From contig JAEZSC010000065.1 of the NCBI GenBank assembly GCA_023422005.1, positions 1 to 18,965 of the forward strand: a DNA stretch of 18,965 nucleotides, written 5' to 3'. This document shows positions 6,906-13,908 of the stretch, in pieces (positions within the stretch are counted from its first letter, which is position 1; each line of letters opens with the position of its first letter). The position numbers and the translations under genes were made by a program. The notes below the pieces were generated by a model that was not told the DNA's origin, searched no databases, and saw nothing but the letters and a program-made list of their open reading frames with translations. Source of the DNA: Bacillota bacterium (GTDB lineage: Bacteria; Bacillota; Clostridia; Christensenellales; UMGS416).

Positions 6906-7988
6906 CTATCGCTTATAAAATGGTAACTTGACAACCTTGGCAGGAATCCTGCGGCCGCGCACGTCCACTTGGAGTTCCGTGCCCTCGGCGGCCATCGCCG
7001 GTGGCACCAATGCCATGGCGATGGTGCGGTTGAGCCACGGCGCCATCGTGCCGCTGGTCACATGGCCTACGGCCTGCTCACCGGCCAGCACCGTCGCGCC
7101 TTCGCGGGCGATGCCCCGGTCCAGCAGCTCCAGGCCCACGCGCTTGCGCATGAGGCCCGCTTCCTTCTGGGCCAGCAGCGCTTCACGGCCAATAAAGCCG
7201 GCCTTGTCCAGCTTGACAAAGCGGCCCAGAACTGCCTCCAGCGGAGTTATTTCCGCGGCCAGCTCGTGGCCATACAGCGGCATGGCCGCCTCCAGGCGCA
7301 GCGTGTCGCGGGCCCCCAGCCCACAAGGGATCAGCCCGTGCTCCTCCCCCGCCACCAGCAGCGCGCCCCACAGCGCCGGCGCGGTGGCCGGCGGGCAGTA
7401 GACCTCAAAGCCATCCTCGCCGGTGTAGCCGGTGCGGGACAGGATGCATGGCGCGCCCAACAGCGCGTGCTCGGTGAAGGTGTAGTTTTTCACGGGAAGC
7501 GCGGAACCATCGATGAGCTTGCCTAAAATGTCCTGGGCTCTCGGGCCTTGCAGCGCCAGCTGTGCCCACTGGGCGCTGACGTCGCGGATATCGGCGTTGA
7601 AAGGGTTGTTTTCCAACATCCACTGGAAGTCCTTGTCCTTGTTGGATGCGTTGACGACGACCAGATAATCGTCCTGCCCGCGCAGATAGACCAGCAGATC
7701 GTCCACAGCGCCGCCGTCGGCATAGCACATGGGGCTGTAGCGGGCATCGCCTGGCTTCATGGATGCCAGATCGTTGGTGACCAGGTGCTGCAGCGCGGCC
7801 AGCGAATGGGGGCCGGTCACAGTAATCTCGCCCATGTGGCTTACGTCGAACAGGCCTGCCGCGCCGCGCACAGCCCGGTGTTCGGCCAGTATGCCGGAAT
7901 ACTGCACCGGCAGCTCCCAGCCGGCGAAATCCACCATGCGGCCGCCGGCGCGCACGTGGGTGTCGTAGAGCGGTGTTCTTTGAGCCAT
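6906..7988 (-). CDS. gcvT: Glycine cleavage system T protein (aminomethyltransferase)
   Basis: Transfers the methylene group from aminomethyl-lipoyl GcvH to tetrahydrofolate, releasing ammonia. The 360 residues begin MAQRTPLYDTHVRAGGRMVD at the ATG at 7988, which has an AGGAGGGG site at 7993-8000. A 12-residue longer frame starting at 8024 would run into the terminator hairpin and is rejected. Visible landmarks are DFAGWELPVQYSGILAEH, FDVSHMGEI, GGAVDDLLVY (with D97 at the expected catalytic aspartate), SRTGYTGEDGFEVY and GLGARDTLRLEAAMPLYGHE. It is the first gene of the gcv operon and lies directly behind the glycine riboswitch. The stop is TAG. Confidence 0.97.
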   Translation of the reverse strand: MAQRTPLYDTHVRAGGRMVDFAGWELPVQYSGILAEHRAVRGAAGLFDVSHMGEITVTGPHSLAALQHLVTNDLASMKPGDARYSPMCYADGGAVDDLLVYLRGQDDYLVVVNASNKDKDFQWMLENNPFNADIRDVSAQWAQLALQGPRAQDILGKLIDGSALPVKNYTFTEHALLGAPCILSRTGYTGEDGFEVYCPPATAPALWGALLVAGEEHGLIPCGLGARDTLRLEAAMPLYGHELAAEITPLEAVLGRFVKLDKAGFIGREALLAQKEAGLMRKRVGLELLDRGIAREGATVLAGEQAVGHVTSGTMAPWLNRTIAMALVPPAMAAEGTELQVDVRGRRIPAKVVKLPFYKR

Positions 7989-8004
7989 AAAACCCCTCCT
8001 AAAC

Positions 8005-8039
8005 ATAAAGAAAGACGCAGCCATAGCTTGCTGGCTGCG
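8005..8039 (-). terminator. Riboswitch expression platform: intrinsic terminator before gcvT
   Basis: On the minus strand CGCAGCCA and TGGCTGCG (8032-8039 and 8016-8023) form an 8-bp stem followed by TCTTTCTTT. The hairpin begins directly after the last pairing strand of the second glycine aptamer and ends just before the gcvT ribosome site. This placement indicates control of transcription termination by the riboswitch. I could not identify a convincing antiterminator by eye. Confidence 0.75.
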
Positions 8040-8040
8040 C

Positions 8041-8217
8041 CTCTGTTTTATGACCTGAGAGATTCTCCCCCGCAGCAGCGGAGAATTGCCCCGTTGGTGC
8101 CCTGAGGAAAAATTCCTTCAGGCTTTCCAGAGTTTCGTCGCGGCACGGTCCTTTTGGCCTGAGAGTTTTCGCGCTTTGCTCCTTCGGCGCCGCCTAGCGA
8201 TGGGGGCGGACTCTTCC
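8041..8217 (-). ncRNA. Tandem glycine riboswitch
   Basis: The untranslated leader of gcvT contains two copies of the glycine-aptamer core. The first has GGCGCCGAAGGAGCAA, then AACTCTCAGGCCAAAAGGAC. The second has GGCACCAACGGGGCAA, then ATCTCTCAGGTCATAAAACA. CTCTG (8128-8132) and CAGAG (8041-8045) can form the closing P1 stem of the second aptamer. The two-aptamer arrangement upstream of gcv genes is the classical architecture. In this class glycine usually turns expression on. A terminator-like hairpin follows directly. Confidence 0.93.
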
Positions 8218-8259
8218 ATGCCGGTCACCCGACTCTATTCAGTTTTAGAATGCCTTCCA

Positions 8260-8288
8260 ATTATATGTTCGCTGGAAAGAAAAGTCAA
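8260..8288 (-). promoter_or_regulatory. SigA-type promoter of the gcv operon
   Basis: TTGACT (8283-8288) and a perfect TATAAT (8260-8265) are separated by 17 bases on the minus strand. Transcription would begin near 8253 and enter the riboswitch within about 35 bases. The -35 hexamer overlaps the stop codon (8285-8287) of the upstream phosphatidyltransferase gene. Confidence 0.9.
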
Positions 8289-8857
8289 ACCACGGGGGCC
8301 TTGCGATTCTTAAGCTCTTTGTAAATATTGAGGTATCCGTACTGCACGAAGGACACAAGATTCATGGCCACAGCGACCACCATGAACCACATGTCCCAAG
8401 GCTTCATCACCTCATGCAGGAACAGCATCACGATGGCCAGGAAGTAGCACCCAGCGGAGAACTTGCCGAAGGCGTTGGCTTGCACAACCTTGTCCACTTT
8501 CAGGAACACGAAGATGCCGCCGGCGATCATCAGCGCTTCCTTCACAGCCACTACGACGATCAGCACAACGTTGCTCAGGTTCCCCATAATGGCCAGGCTG
8601 GCCAGCGCCGCCACAGTCATGGCCTTGTCCACGATTGGGTCCAGCACCTTGCCCACATCGCTGATCTGGTGGAACGTGCGGGCGATCCATCCATCCACGA
8701 TGTCGGTGGCGAAAGCCACCAGATACACCTCCAGCGCGGCGATGCTGTTGCGGCGGTACACCGCGAAATACACCATGACGCCGACCAGAACGAGACGTAC
8801 CAGCGTCAGCACGTTGGGTATCGTCCAGAAGCGGTGTAGGCTCTTCTCCTCAGTCAT
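8285..8857 (-). CDS. CDP-alcohol phosphatidyltransferase family protein (PgsA-like)
   Basis: Integral membrane enzyme that transfers a phosphatidyl group from CDP-diacylglycerol to an alcohol acceptor in phospholipid synthesis. Glycerol-3-phosphate (PgsA activity) is the likeliest acceptor. The 190 residues contain the complete family signature D-x2-D-G-x2-A-R-x8-G-x3-D-x3-D at residues 52-77 (D52, D55, G56, A59, R60, G69, D73, D77). Several hydrophobic segments surround it (about 15-33, 80-97, 100-122 and 139-176). I chose the ATG at 8857 behind GGGGAGGG over a TTG at 8884. The cluster position, after RNase G and before gcv, does not define the acceptor, and cardiolipin-type or phosphatidylserine-type activities remain possible. 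The C-terminus is basic (KELKNRK). Confidence 0.9.
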   Translation of the reverse strand: MTEEKSLHRFWTIPNVLTLVRLVLVGVMVYFAVYRRNSIAALEVYLVAFATDIVDGWIARTFHQISDVGKVLDPIVDKAMTVAALASLAIMGNLSNVVLIVVVAVKEALMIAGGIFVFLKVDKVVQANAFGKFSAGCYFLAIVMLFLHEVMKPWDMWFMVVAVAMNLVSFVQYGYLNIYKELKNRKAPVV

Positions 8858-8892
8858 GCGCAACCCTCCCCAGGATACCGGCAATATGTACC

Positions 8893-8922
8893 ATCATATA
8901 CCATTAAGCGTCAGCGGGGCAA
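8893..8922 (-). promoter_or_regulatory. Weak candidate promoter of the phosphatidyltransferase gene
   Basis: In the 65-base gap after the rng stop, TTGCCC (8917-8922) is 18 bases from TATGAT (8893-8898) on the minus strand. The -10 lies inside a short inverted repeat (ATATG, six bases, CATAT), which could be an operator. The evidence is hexamer matching only. Confidence 0.35.
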
Positions 8923-10413
8923 TCAGGCCTTGGCCTGCGTGTCGCCCGACTGCTCCGCCTGCTCCACCGGCGTCAGCTTAAAGCTCTCGGCGTGGGCGCT
9001 GCGGCTGGCGTAGAAGTCCACGTTCCTCATCTCCTTGGCCATGCCGCTCTTTTCCAGATATTCCACAACATCGGCGTGGGCCTTGAGCATGAAGCGCGGC
9101 GCGGTTGTGGCTTCGGAGACGCGGCGATATTGGCGGTATACATCCAATGCCACCGATTGAGCCGTCAGGATGCGCCCGCTGCCCGAGCAATAGGGGCACG
9201 TCGTGTGCATGATCGTGGACACCCGCTGGCGAATTTTCTTGCGCGTCATCTCCACCAGCCCCAGCTGCGTGAGCCCCAGCACGTTGGTGCGGGTGCGGTC
9301 CCGGCGTAGGGCCTCGCGCAGGGCGGCCAGCAGCTCGTCGCGGTGCTGCTCGGTGGCCATGTCGATGAAGTCGATCAGGATGATGCCGCCGATGTCCCGC
9401 AGGCGTATCTGCCGGGCGATCTCGGCGGCAGCCTCCTTGTTGGTGTGCAGTATCGTCTCCTGCAGGCTACTGTCGCCCACATACTTGCCGGTATTCACAT
9501 CTATGACGGTGAGCGCCTCGGTGTGATCCACGATCAGATAACCGCCGCTCTTGAGCCAGCACTTGCGCTGGAAGGTTTTCTTGATCTGGCTTTCGATGCC
9601 GAAACGGTCGAAGAGGTCATATGCGCCGTCGATGCACTCCAGCGCCGAGGTGTCCAGCCCTTGCTCGACCATCTGCGCCTTGATGTCGTTGTAGGTGTTG
9701 CGGTCATTGACGACAAAGCGGCTGACCTCACGGTCGAACATGTCGCGGAAGGAGCGCACAGCCAGACCCTGGTCGCGGTAGAGCTCCTTGGGGGCGGTCA
9801 CCTGCTTCTCGCGGCGCTCCAACTCCTGCCACCACTCATACAGCGTGGGGATCTCGTCGGCCAGCTCCTCGGCAGACACACCCAGTGCAGCCGTGCGGAT
9901 GATCAGCCCCACGCCCGCGGGCCTGAATGCCTCGGCGGCACGCTTCAAGCGCATGCGTTCACCCTCGTCGTCGATGCGGCGGCTGACGCCCACATACTCC
10001 ATGCGCGGCATCATGACCATGAGCCGGCTGGGCAGCGTGATGCTGGTCGTGATGCGCGCGCCTTTGGTGCCCGAAGGGTCCTTGAGCACTTGTACCAGCA
10101 GCTCCTGCCCCTCCCGCAGCACCTGACGGATTTGCTTTGGTTCGGCCTTCTGCCCGTTCTCACCGAATTCGAAGTCGCTGTTGTCCAGCGCCACATCACC
10201 CAAATACAGAAAGGCGTTCTTCTCCAGCCCGATGTCCACGAAGGCCGCTTCCATGCCCGGCAGTACATTGCGCACGACGCCCTTGTAGATGTTGCCCGCC
10301 AGACGTTCCTTGCCCGGCCTCTCCACATAGTATTCGCAGAGGTCGCCATCTTCCAGCAGCGCCACCCGCGTCTGGTACGGGTTGACGTCCGCCAGTATGA
10401 TTTTGTCAGCCAT
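8923..10413 (-). CDS. rng: Ribonuclease G (RNase E/G family)
   Basis: Mg-dependent, 5'-end-sensing endoribonuclease for rRNA maturation and mRNA decay. The chosen ATG at 10413 (MADKIILADVNPYQTRVALL) follows AAGAAGG eight bases upstream and lies 13 bases after the preceding stop. A longer frame to 10443 would overlap that gene. The 496 residues carry an S1 segment (GNIYKGVVRNVLPGMEAAFV, about 40-59). The two catalytic aspartates lie in VIDVNTGKYVG (D305) and IILIDFIDM (D348). The zinc-link cysteines are in TTCPYCSGSG (C406, C409). There is no long C-terminal scaffold, so it is the short RNase G type. In related genomes rplU-rpmA often come next; here they do not. Confidence 0.95.
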   Translation of the reverse strand: MADKIILADVNPYQTRVALLEDGDLCEYYVERPGKERLAGNIYKGVVRNVLPGMEAAFVDIGLEKNAFLYLGDVALDNSDFEFGENGQKAEPKQIRQVLREGQELLVQVLKDPSGTKGARITTSITLPSRLMVMMPRMEYVGVSRRIDDEGERMRLKRAAEAFRPAGVGLIIRTAALGVSAEELADEIPTLYEWWQELERREKQVTAPKELYRDQGLAVRSFRDMFDREVSRFVVNDRNTYNDIKAQMVEQGLDTSALECIDGAYDLFDRFGIESQIKKTFQRKCWLKSGGYLIVDHTEALTVIDVNTGKYVGDSSLQETILHTNKEAAAEIARQIRLRDIGGIILIDFIDMATEQHRDELLAALREALRRDRTRTNVLGLTQLGLVEMTRKKIRQRVSTIMHTTCPYCSGSGRILTAQSVALDVYRQYRRVSEATTAPRFMLKAHADVVEYLEKSGMAKEMRNVDFYASRSAHAESFKLTPVEQAEQSGDTQAKA

Positions 10414-10426
10414 CACTGAAACCTTC

Positions 10427-11086
10427 TTAAAAACAAATTTCATAGAGCGGCGCCAAGGCGCCGTCTTTGTTCACGTAAATTTCGGTGCGGGTCATGGTGC
10501 GAATAACCGCCGGGTCGTCCACGATGGCACGCACGACCAGCTCCGGGCGGATGTTGAGAGCGCTGCCCGCCGAGAGCAACAGGTCCAGGTCCCCCTCCAG
10601 GTGTTCGATGGCCAGCAGCCCCGGGCGGATGTTTTGCATCGTGGGACCGTTCTTGCCGATCTTCTGCACCTCCACGCGGTCGTGCTGCAGCAGCGCGCGA
10701 AAATCCGCCAGCAGCGCGTCGCCCACGGGCACGCTCAGGCGCACCCTCCAGCGGGCGGCGGCCACCTGGGCCATCAGCGTGGGTGCATCGCTGGGCAGCT
10801 CCCAAGCGCCGGTGAAGCGAATGCCATCGGGCAAAGCGGCGTTCAGCGCCTCCATGGCCTGAACCGGCTGGCCGCGCTCCAGTACAAATTCCATGTATTC
10901 GGCGCTGGACAGATATCCCAGCCCCAGCGCTTGGGCATAGGCCGTCACGATGTGAGGGTGGAAGCCCTGGCTCCACGCCGCGGCGATGCTGGAACGCAGG
11001 ATTGCGCGGTTCATGGCGCGCATCAGGTCCAGGTGGGAAATATATCGGGCGGGGCCGCCCTTCTCAAAGCGCAGCAAAGCCCTCAT
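10427..11086 (-). CDS. TIGR03936 family (DUF2344) radical SAM-linked protein
   Basis: Partner protein found next to, or fused with, the TIGR03960 radical SAM protein; its biochemical role is unknown. The start at 11086 overlaps the upstream stop by four bases (ATGA) and sits behind GGGAGGG, giving 219 residues. A longer frame to 11143 would run inside the upstream gene. The N-terminal half shows the family pattern: LLRFEKGGPARYISHLDLMR (4-23), then WSQGFHPHI (38-46) and LGLGYLSSAEYMEF. Translational coupling to the radical SAM protein and close linkage to rng point to a shared function, often guessed to be RNA or tRNA modification; that guess is inference. Confidence 0.9.
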   Translation of the reverse strand: MRALLRFEKGGPARYISHLDLMRAMNRAILRSSIAAAWSQGFHPHIVTAYAQALGLGYLSSAEYMEFVLERGQPVQAMEALNAALPDGIRFTGAWELPSDAPTLMAQVAAARWRVRLSVPVGDALLADFRALLQHDRVEVQKIGKNGPTMQNIRPGLLAIEHLEGDLDLLLSAGSALNIRPELVVRAIVDDPAVIRTMTRTEIYVNKDGALAPLYEICF

Positions 11087-12918
11087 ATCTTCCCTCCCAC
11101 GCACACATTCTGCAGCCCGCAGCCCAGGCAGCTCTCGCGGCAATCAGGCGTCAGAGCGCCGCCCATGGCCCGGTCATATTCACACAGCAGGAAGGCCTTG
11201 TCCACGCCGCTTTGGATGTGCTCCCAAGGCAGCGCGGCGTCGCGGGGCAGCGCCCGGCGGGCATGCTCCTGTGTTACGGCGCACTCCCCCATGGCCCGCT
11301 CCCACAGCGGAGCTTTGAAGTGCTCCCGCCAGCTGTCGAAGCGGCAACCCAGCAGCCAGGCCCGGTGCAGCACCTGCGCCATCTCGCGCCCGCCGCGGGC
11401 AAATGCGCCTTCCAGCATGGACAGTGTAGCTTCGTGCCAGCTGTAGTCCACGCCCTGTATCTTGAGCGCCTGCTTGAGCAGCAGCTGCTTGCGCCGCAGC
11501 TCCTCCACGCTGTCCTGCGGGTGCCATTGGAAGGGCGTATGGGCCTTGGGCACAAAGTTGCTGGTGCTCACCGACACGGTAACGCCTCGGCGGCGCTGCT
11601 CCTTTGGGAGTTTATAGTACTCCGCCACGACCTTGCGTGCAAGCTCCGCGATGCCCAGAAGGTCCTCATCGGTCTCGCCGGGCAGGCCGATCATAAAATA
11701 CAGCTTGACCTTGTTCCAGCCGGCGGAAAAGGCGTCGCGCACGCTGGTCATCAGGTCTTCCTCGGTCACGTTCTTGTTGATGATGTCCCGCAGGCGCTGG
11801 GTGCCGGCCTCGGGGGCCAGCGTGAGGCCGGTACGCCGGCCACCTTCCAGCGAATCCATGAACTCCTTGGCGTGGGCGTCCAGCCGCAGGCTGGGCACCG
11901 AGAGCGAAACATGGCCAGAGCACGGCCCCTGGCGCAGCGCCTGCACGAGCTCTGCGAAGCGGCTGTAATCTCCAGTGGAAAGCGATGACAGGCTGACCTC
12001 GTCATAGCCCGTGGCCTGCAGCTGGGCCGTGGCCTGGCGCACCAAGGTTTGCACCGAGCGCTCCCGCACCGGGCGGTAGAGCACGCCGGCCTGGCAGAAG
12101 CGGCAGCCGCGGGTGCAGCCGCGGAAGATTTCCAGCGTCACCCGGTCGTGGGTGATGTCCAGATAGGGCACGATGGGCCGCTCGGGCATGGGTGCGCTGT
12201 CCAGATCGGCCAGCAGGCGCTTCTCCACGGTGGCGGGCACACCGGGCTCCGTGGGCTCCAGACCCAGAAAACCCCCGTCTTCTCCGCGCTTCTCGCGGTA
12301 CAGCGAGGGCACATACATGCCAGGAACGCCGGCCAGCGCCCGCAGCGTCTGCGCGCGGCTCCAGCCTTGTTCTTTGCCGCTGCGCACCACGTCCACGATG
12401 TCGCCGATGGCCTCTTCCCCATCACCCACGCAGAAGCAATCGATGAACGCCCACAGCGGCTCGGGGTTGAAGGCGCACGGCCCGCCGGCGATAACGAAGG
12501 CTTCGCCTTCACCTCTGTCCGCCGCCAGCAGAGGGATCTGCGCCAGGTCCAGCATGTTCAGTATGTTCGTGTAGCTCATCTCATACTGCAGCGTGAAGCC
12601 CACGATGTCGAAGGTGCGCACAGGGTCGCCGCTCTCCAACGCGTACAACGGGATACCATCGCGGCGCAGCTCGGCTTCCATGTCCGCCCACGGCGCAAAC
12701 ACGCGTTCACATGCCGTATCTTCGCGTCCATTGAGTACATGGTACAGGATGCGCATGCCCAAATTGGACATGCCGATCTCATAGACATCGGGGAATGCGA
12801 AGGCAAACCGCACCGCAACCGATGCCGGGTCCTTTACGATGGAGTTGTATTCACCGCCGGTGTAGCGCGCCGGGCGCTCCACCCTGGGCAGTATGTCGTT
12901 CAGGCGAGGGTCATACAA
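11083..12918 (-). CDS. TIGR03960 family B12-binding domain/radical SAM protein
   Basis: Large radical SAM protein of unknown substrate. The 611 residues begin with a cobalamin-binding-like domain (about 20-190, with FPDVYEIGMSNLGMRILYHV and VIAGGPCAFNPEPLW). A radical SAM core follows, whose CxxxCxxC cluster is in FRGCTRGCRFCQAG (C268, C272, C275). Further landmarks are DEVSLSSLSTGDYSRF and the GLPGE strand. The C-terminus has a second cysteine set (C593, C597, C600, C606) that may bind another cluster. The reading frame opens with TTG at 12918 behind GGAGG. An ATG four bases on is out of frame, so the TTG start is well supported. It overlaps the DUF2344 gene, and the pair is a conserved module upstream of rng. 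Confidence 0.93.
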   Translation of the reverse strand: MYDPRLNDILPRVERPARYTGGEYNSIVKDPASVAVRFAFAFPDVYEIGMSNLGMRILYHVLNGREDTACERVFAPWADMEAELRRDGIPLYALESGDPVRTFDIVGFTLQYEMSYTNILNMLDLAQIPLLAADRGEGEAFVIAGGPCAFNPEPLWAFIDCFCVGDGEEAIGDIVDVVRSGKEQGWSRAQTLRALAGVPGMYVPSLYREKRGEDGGFLGLEPTEPGVPATVEKRLLADLDSAPMPERPIVPYLDITHDRVTLEIFRGCTRGCRFCQAGVLYRPVRERSVQTLVRQATAQLQATGYDEVSLSSLSTGDYSRFAELVQALRQGPCSGHVSLSVPSLRLDAHAKEFMDSLEGGRRTGLTLAPEAGTQRLRDIINKNVTEEDLMTSVRDAFSAGWNKVKLYFMIGLPGETDEDLLGIAELARKVVAEYYKLPKEQRRRGVTVSVSTSNFVPKAHTPFQWHPQDSVEELRRKQLLLKQALKIQGVDYSWHEATLSMLEGAFARGGREMAQVLHRAWLLGCRFDSWREHFKAPLWERAMGECAVTQEHARRALPRDAALPWEHIQSGVDKAFLLCEYDRAMGGALTPDCRESCLGCGLQNVCVGGKI

Positions 12919-12942
12919 GGGGCAACCTCCAAAATATAGTGT

Positions 12943-13779
12943 TTAGGCGGTGTGGCCGCCATCGTGCAGCCGGTCGGCCAGCGCTGCGAACTGGGCCAGG
13001 CCCAGCTCCTCGGCCCGCTGCTCTGGGCGCAGGCCGGCGCTTGCGATGATCATCGCGGCAGCGTCGCCGGACAGGCCAAAGCCCGCAGCCACATTGTTGC
13101 GCAGCGTCTTGCGCCGGGCGGTGAAGCACACGCGCACGGTCTTGTAGAACAAAGCCTCGTCGGCCACGGCCACGGCGGGCTGCTGGCGCACGTCCAGCCG
13201 CAACACAGCCGAGGTTACCCGCGGCGGCGGGTTAAACGCACCGGCGGGCACCACGAACAGCCGGCGCACCTGGGCGCGCATCTGTACGGCCACCGAGATG
13301 GCCCCGTACTCGCGGCTGCCCGGCGGGCTGGCCAGGCGGTCAGCCACTTCCTTCTGCACCATGACGGTCAGGCTTTTAACCGGCAGACCGCTTTCCAACA
13401 GCAGCATCACGATGGGCGTCGTGATGTAATAGGGCAGATTGGCCACCACGTGGAAGCTTTTGCCGCCGAAGCGTGTCTGCCACAGCTCCCGCAGATCCAC
13501 CTTCATGATGTCGGCATGGACGATCTCGAAGTTGTCAAAGGCGCTCAGGCGCTCCCGCAATCGCGAGATCAGCGCGCCGTCCAGCTCTACGGCCACCACT
13601 TTGCCAGCCCGGCGGGCCAGGTGTTCGGTCAGCGTGCCCAGGCCGGGGCCGATCTCCAGCACGCAATCCTCGGGCCCAAGCTGCGCGGCGTCGGCCATCT
13701 TTGTGAGTATTCCCTGATCGAAGAGGAAATGCTGCCCGAGCTTTTGTCCCCGAGGCTGCGGGTCTTTTTTGTGAGCCAT
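12943..13779 (-). CDS. rsmA: 16S rRNA (adenine(1518)-N6/adenine(1519)-N6)-dimethyltransferase
   Basis: KsgA/RsmA dimethylates two adjacent adenines in the 3'-terminal hairpin of 16S rRNA during late 30S assembly. The 278 residues show GQKLGQHFLFD (11-21), the SAM-binding loop LEIGPGLGTL (41-50), an acidic motif II (VVAVELDG) and the target-adenine motif NLPYYITTP (114-122). The C-terminal domain contains FNPPPRVTSAVL, with CFTARRKTLRNN further on. The ATG at 13779 is preceded by GGAGGA. It is divergent from the SpoIID-like gene and 24 bases upstream of the radical SAM gene, so it probably heads that transcript. Length and motifs are normal. Confidence 0.97.
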   Translation of the reverse strand: MAHKKDPQPRGQKLGQHFLFDQGILTKMADAAQLGPEDCVLEIGPGLGTLTEHLARRAGKVVAVELDGALISRLRERLSAFDNFEIVHADIMKVDLRELWQTRFGGKSFHVVANLPYYITTPIVMLLLESGLPVKSLTVMVQKEVADRLASPPGSREYGAISVAVQMRAQVRRLFVVPAGAFNPPPRVTSAVLRLDVRQQPAVAVADEALFYKTVRVCFTARRKTLRNNVAAGFGLSGDAAAMIIASAGLRPEQRAEELGLAQFAALADRLHDGGHTA

Positions 13780-13908
13780 CCTTCCTCCATCTTTCGTTCG
13801 CGCAAAAAAATGTCGCCGCTATATCCTAGCACAGAAGCGGTGCAAATGCATCAATTGTGCAGACGCTGCAAAACCTACCAGCGACAACATACCTCAGGAG
13901 GCTTCGCC
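13780..13908. promoter_or_regulatory. Divergent intergenic region between rsmA and the SpoIID-like gene
   Basis: This 129-base, AT-richer gap must hold promoters for both directions. For rsmA a weak extended -10 (TGCTAGGAT on the minus strand, 13823-13831) and TATAGC nearby are the best candidates, neither with a good -35. For the plus-strand gene, CATACC lies too close to the ribosome site to act as a SigE -10. I could not support a specific promoter. Confidence 0.35.

Noticed and set aside
9343..10419. 358-codon plus-strand open frame opposite rng
   Set aside because: The sequence is a complement shadow of RNase G, rich in His, Leu, Gln and Ala, with no domain signature.
12049..12939. 296-codon plus-strand open frame opposite the radical SAM gene
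   Set aside because: It is antisense to a secure gene and lacks any conserved motif or plausible start context.
13865..13901. SigE-type -10 (CATACC) upstream of the SpoIID-like gene
   Set aside because: It lies directly before the AGGAGG, so a transcript starting from it would lose the ribosome site, and no matching -35 is present.
12952..13908. Extension of the SpoIID-like frame by 319 codons upstream
   Set aside because: The extension lies antisense to rsmA and has shadow-like composition. The ATG at 13909 has a perfect ribosome site and starts a clear lipoprotein signal peptide.
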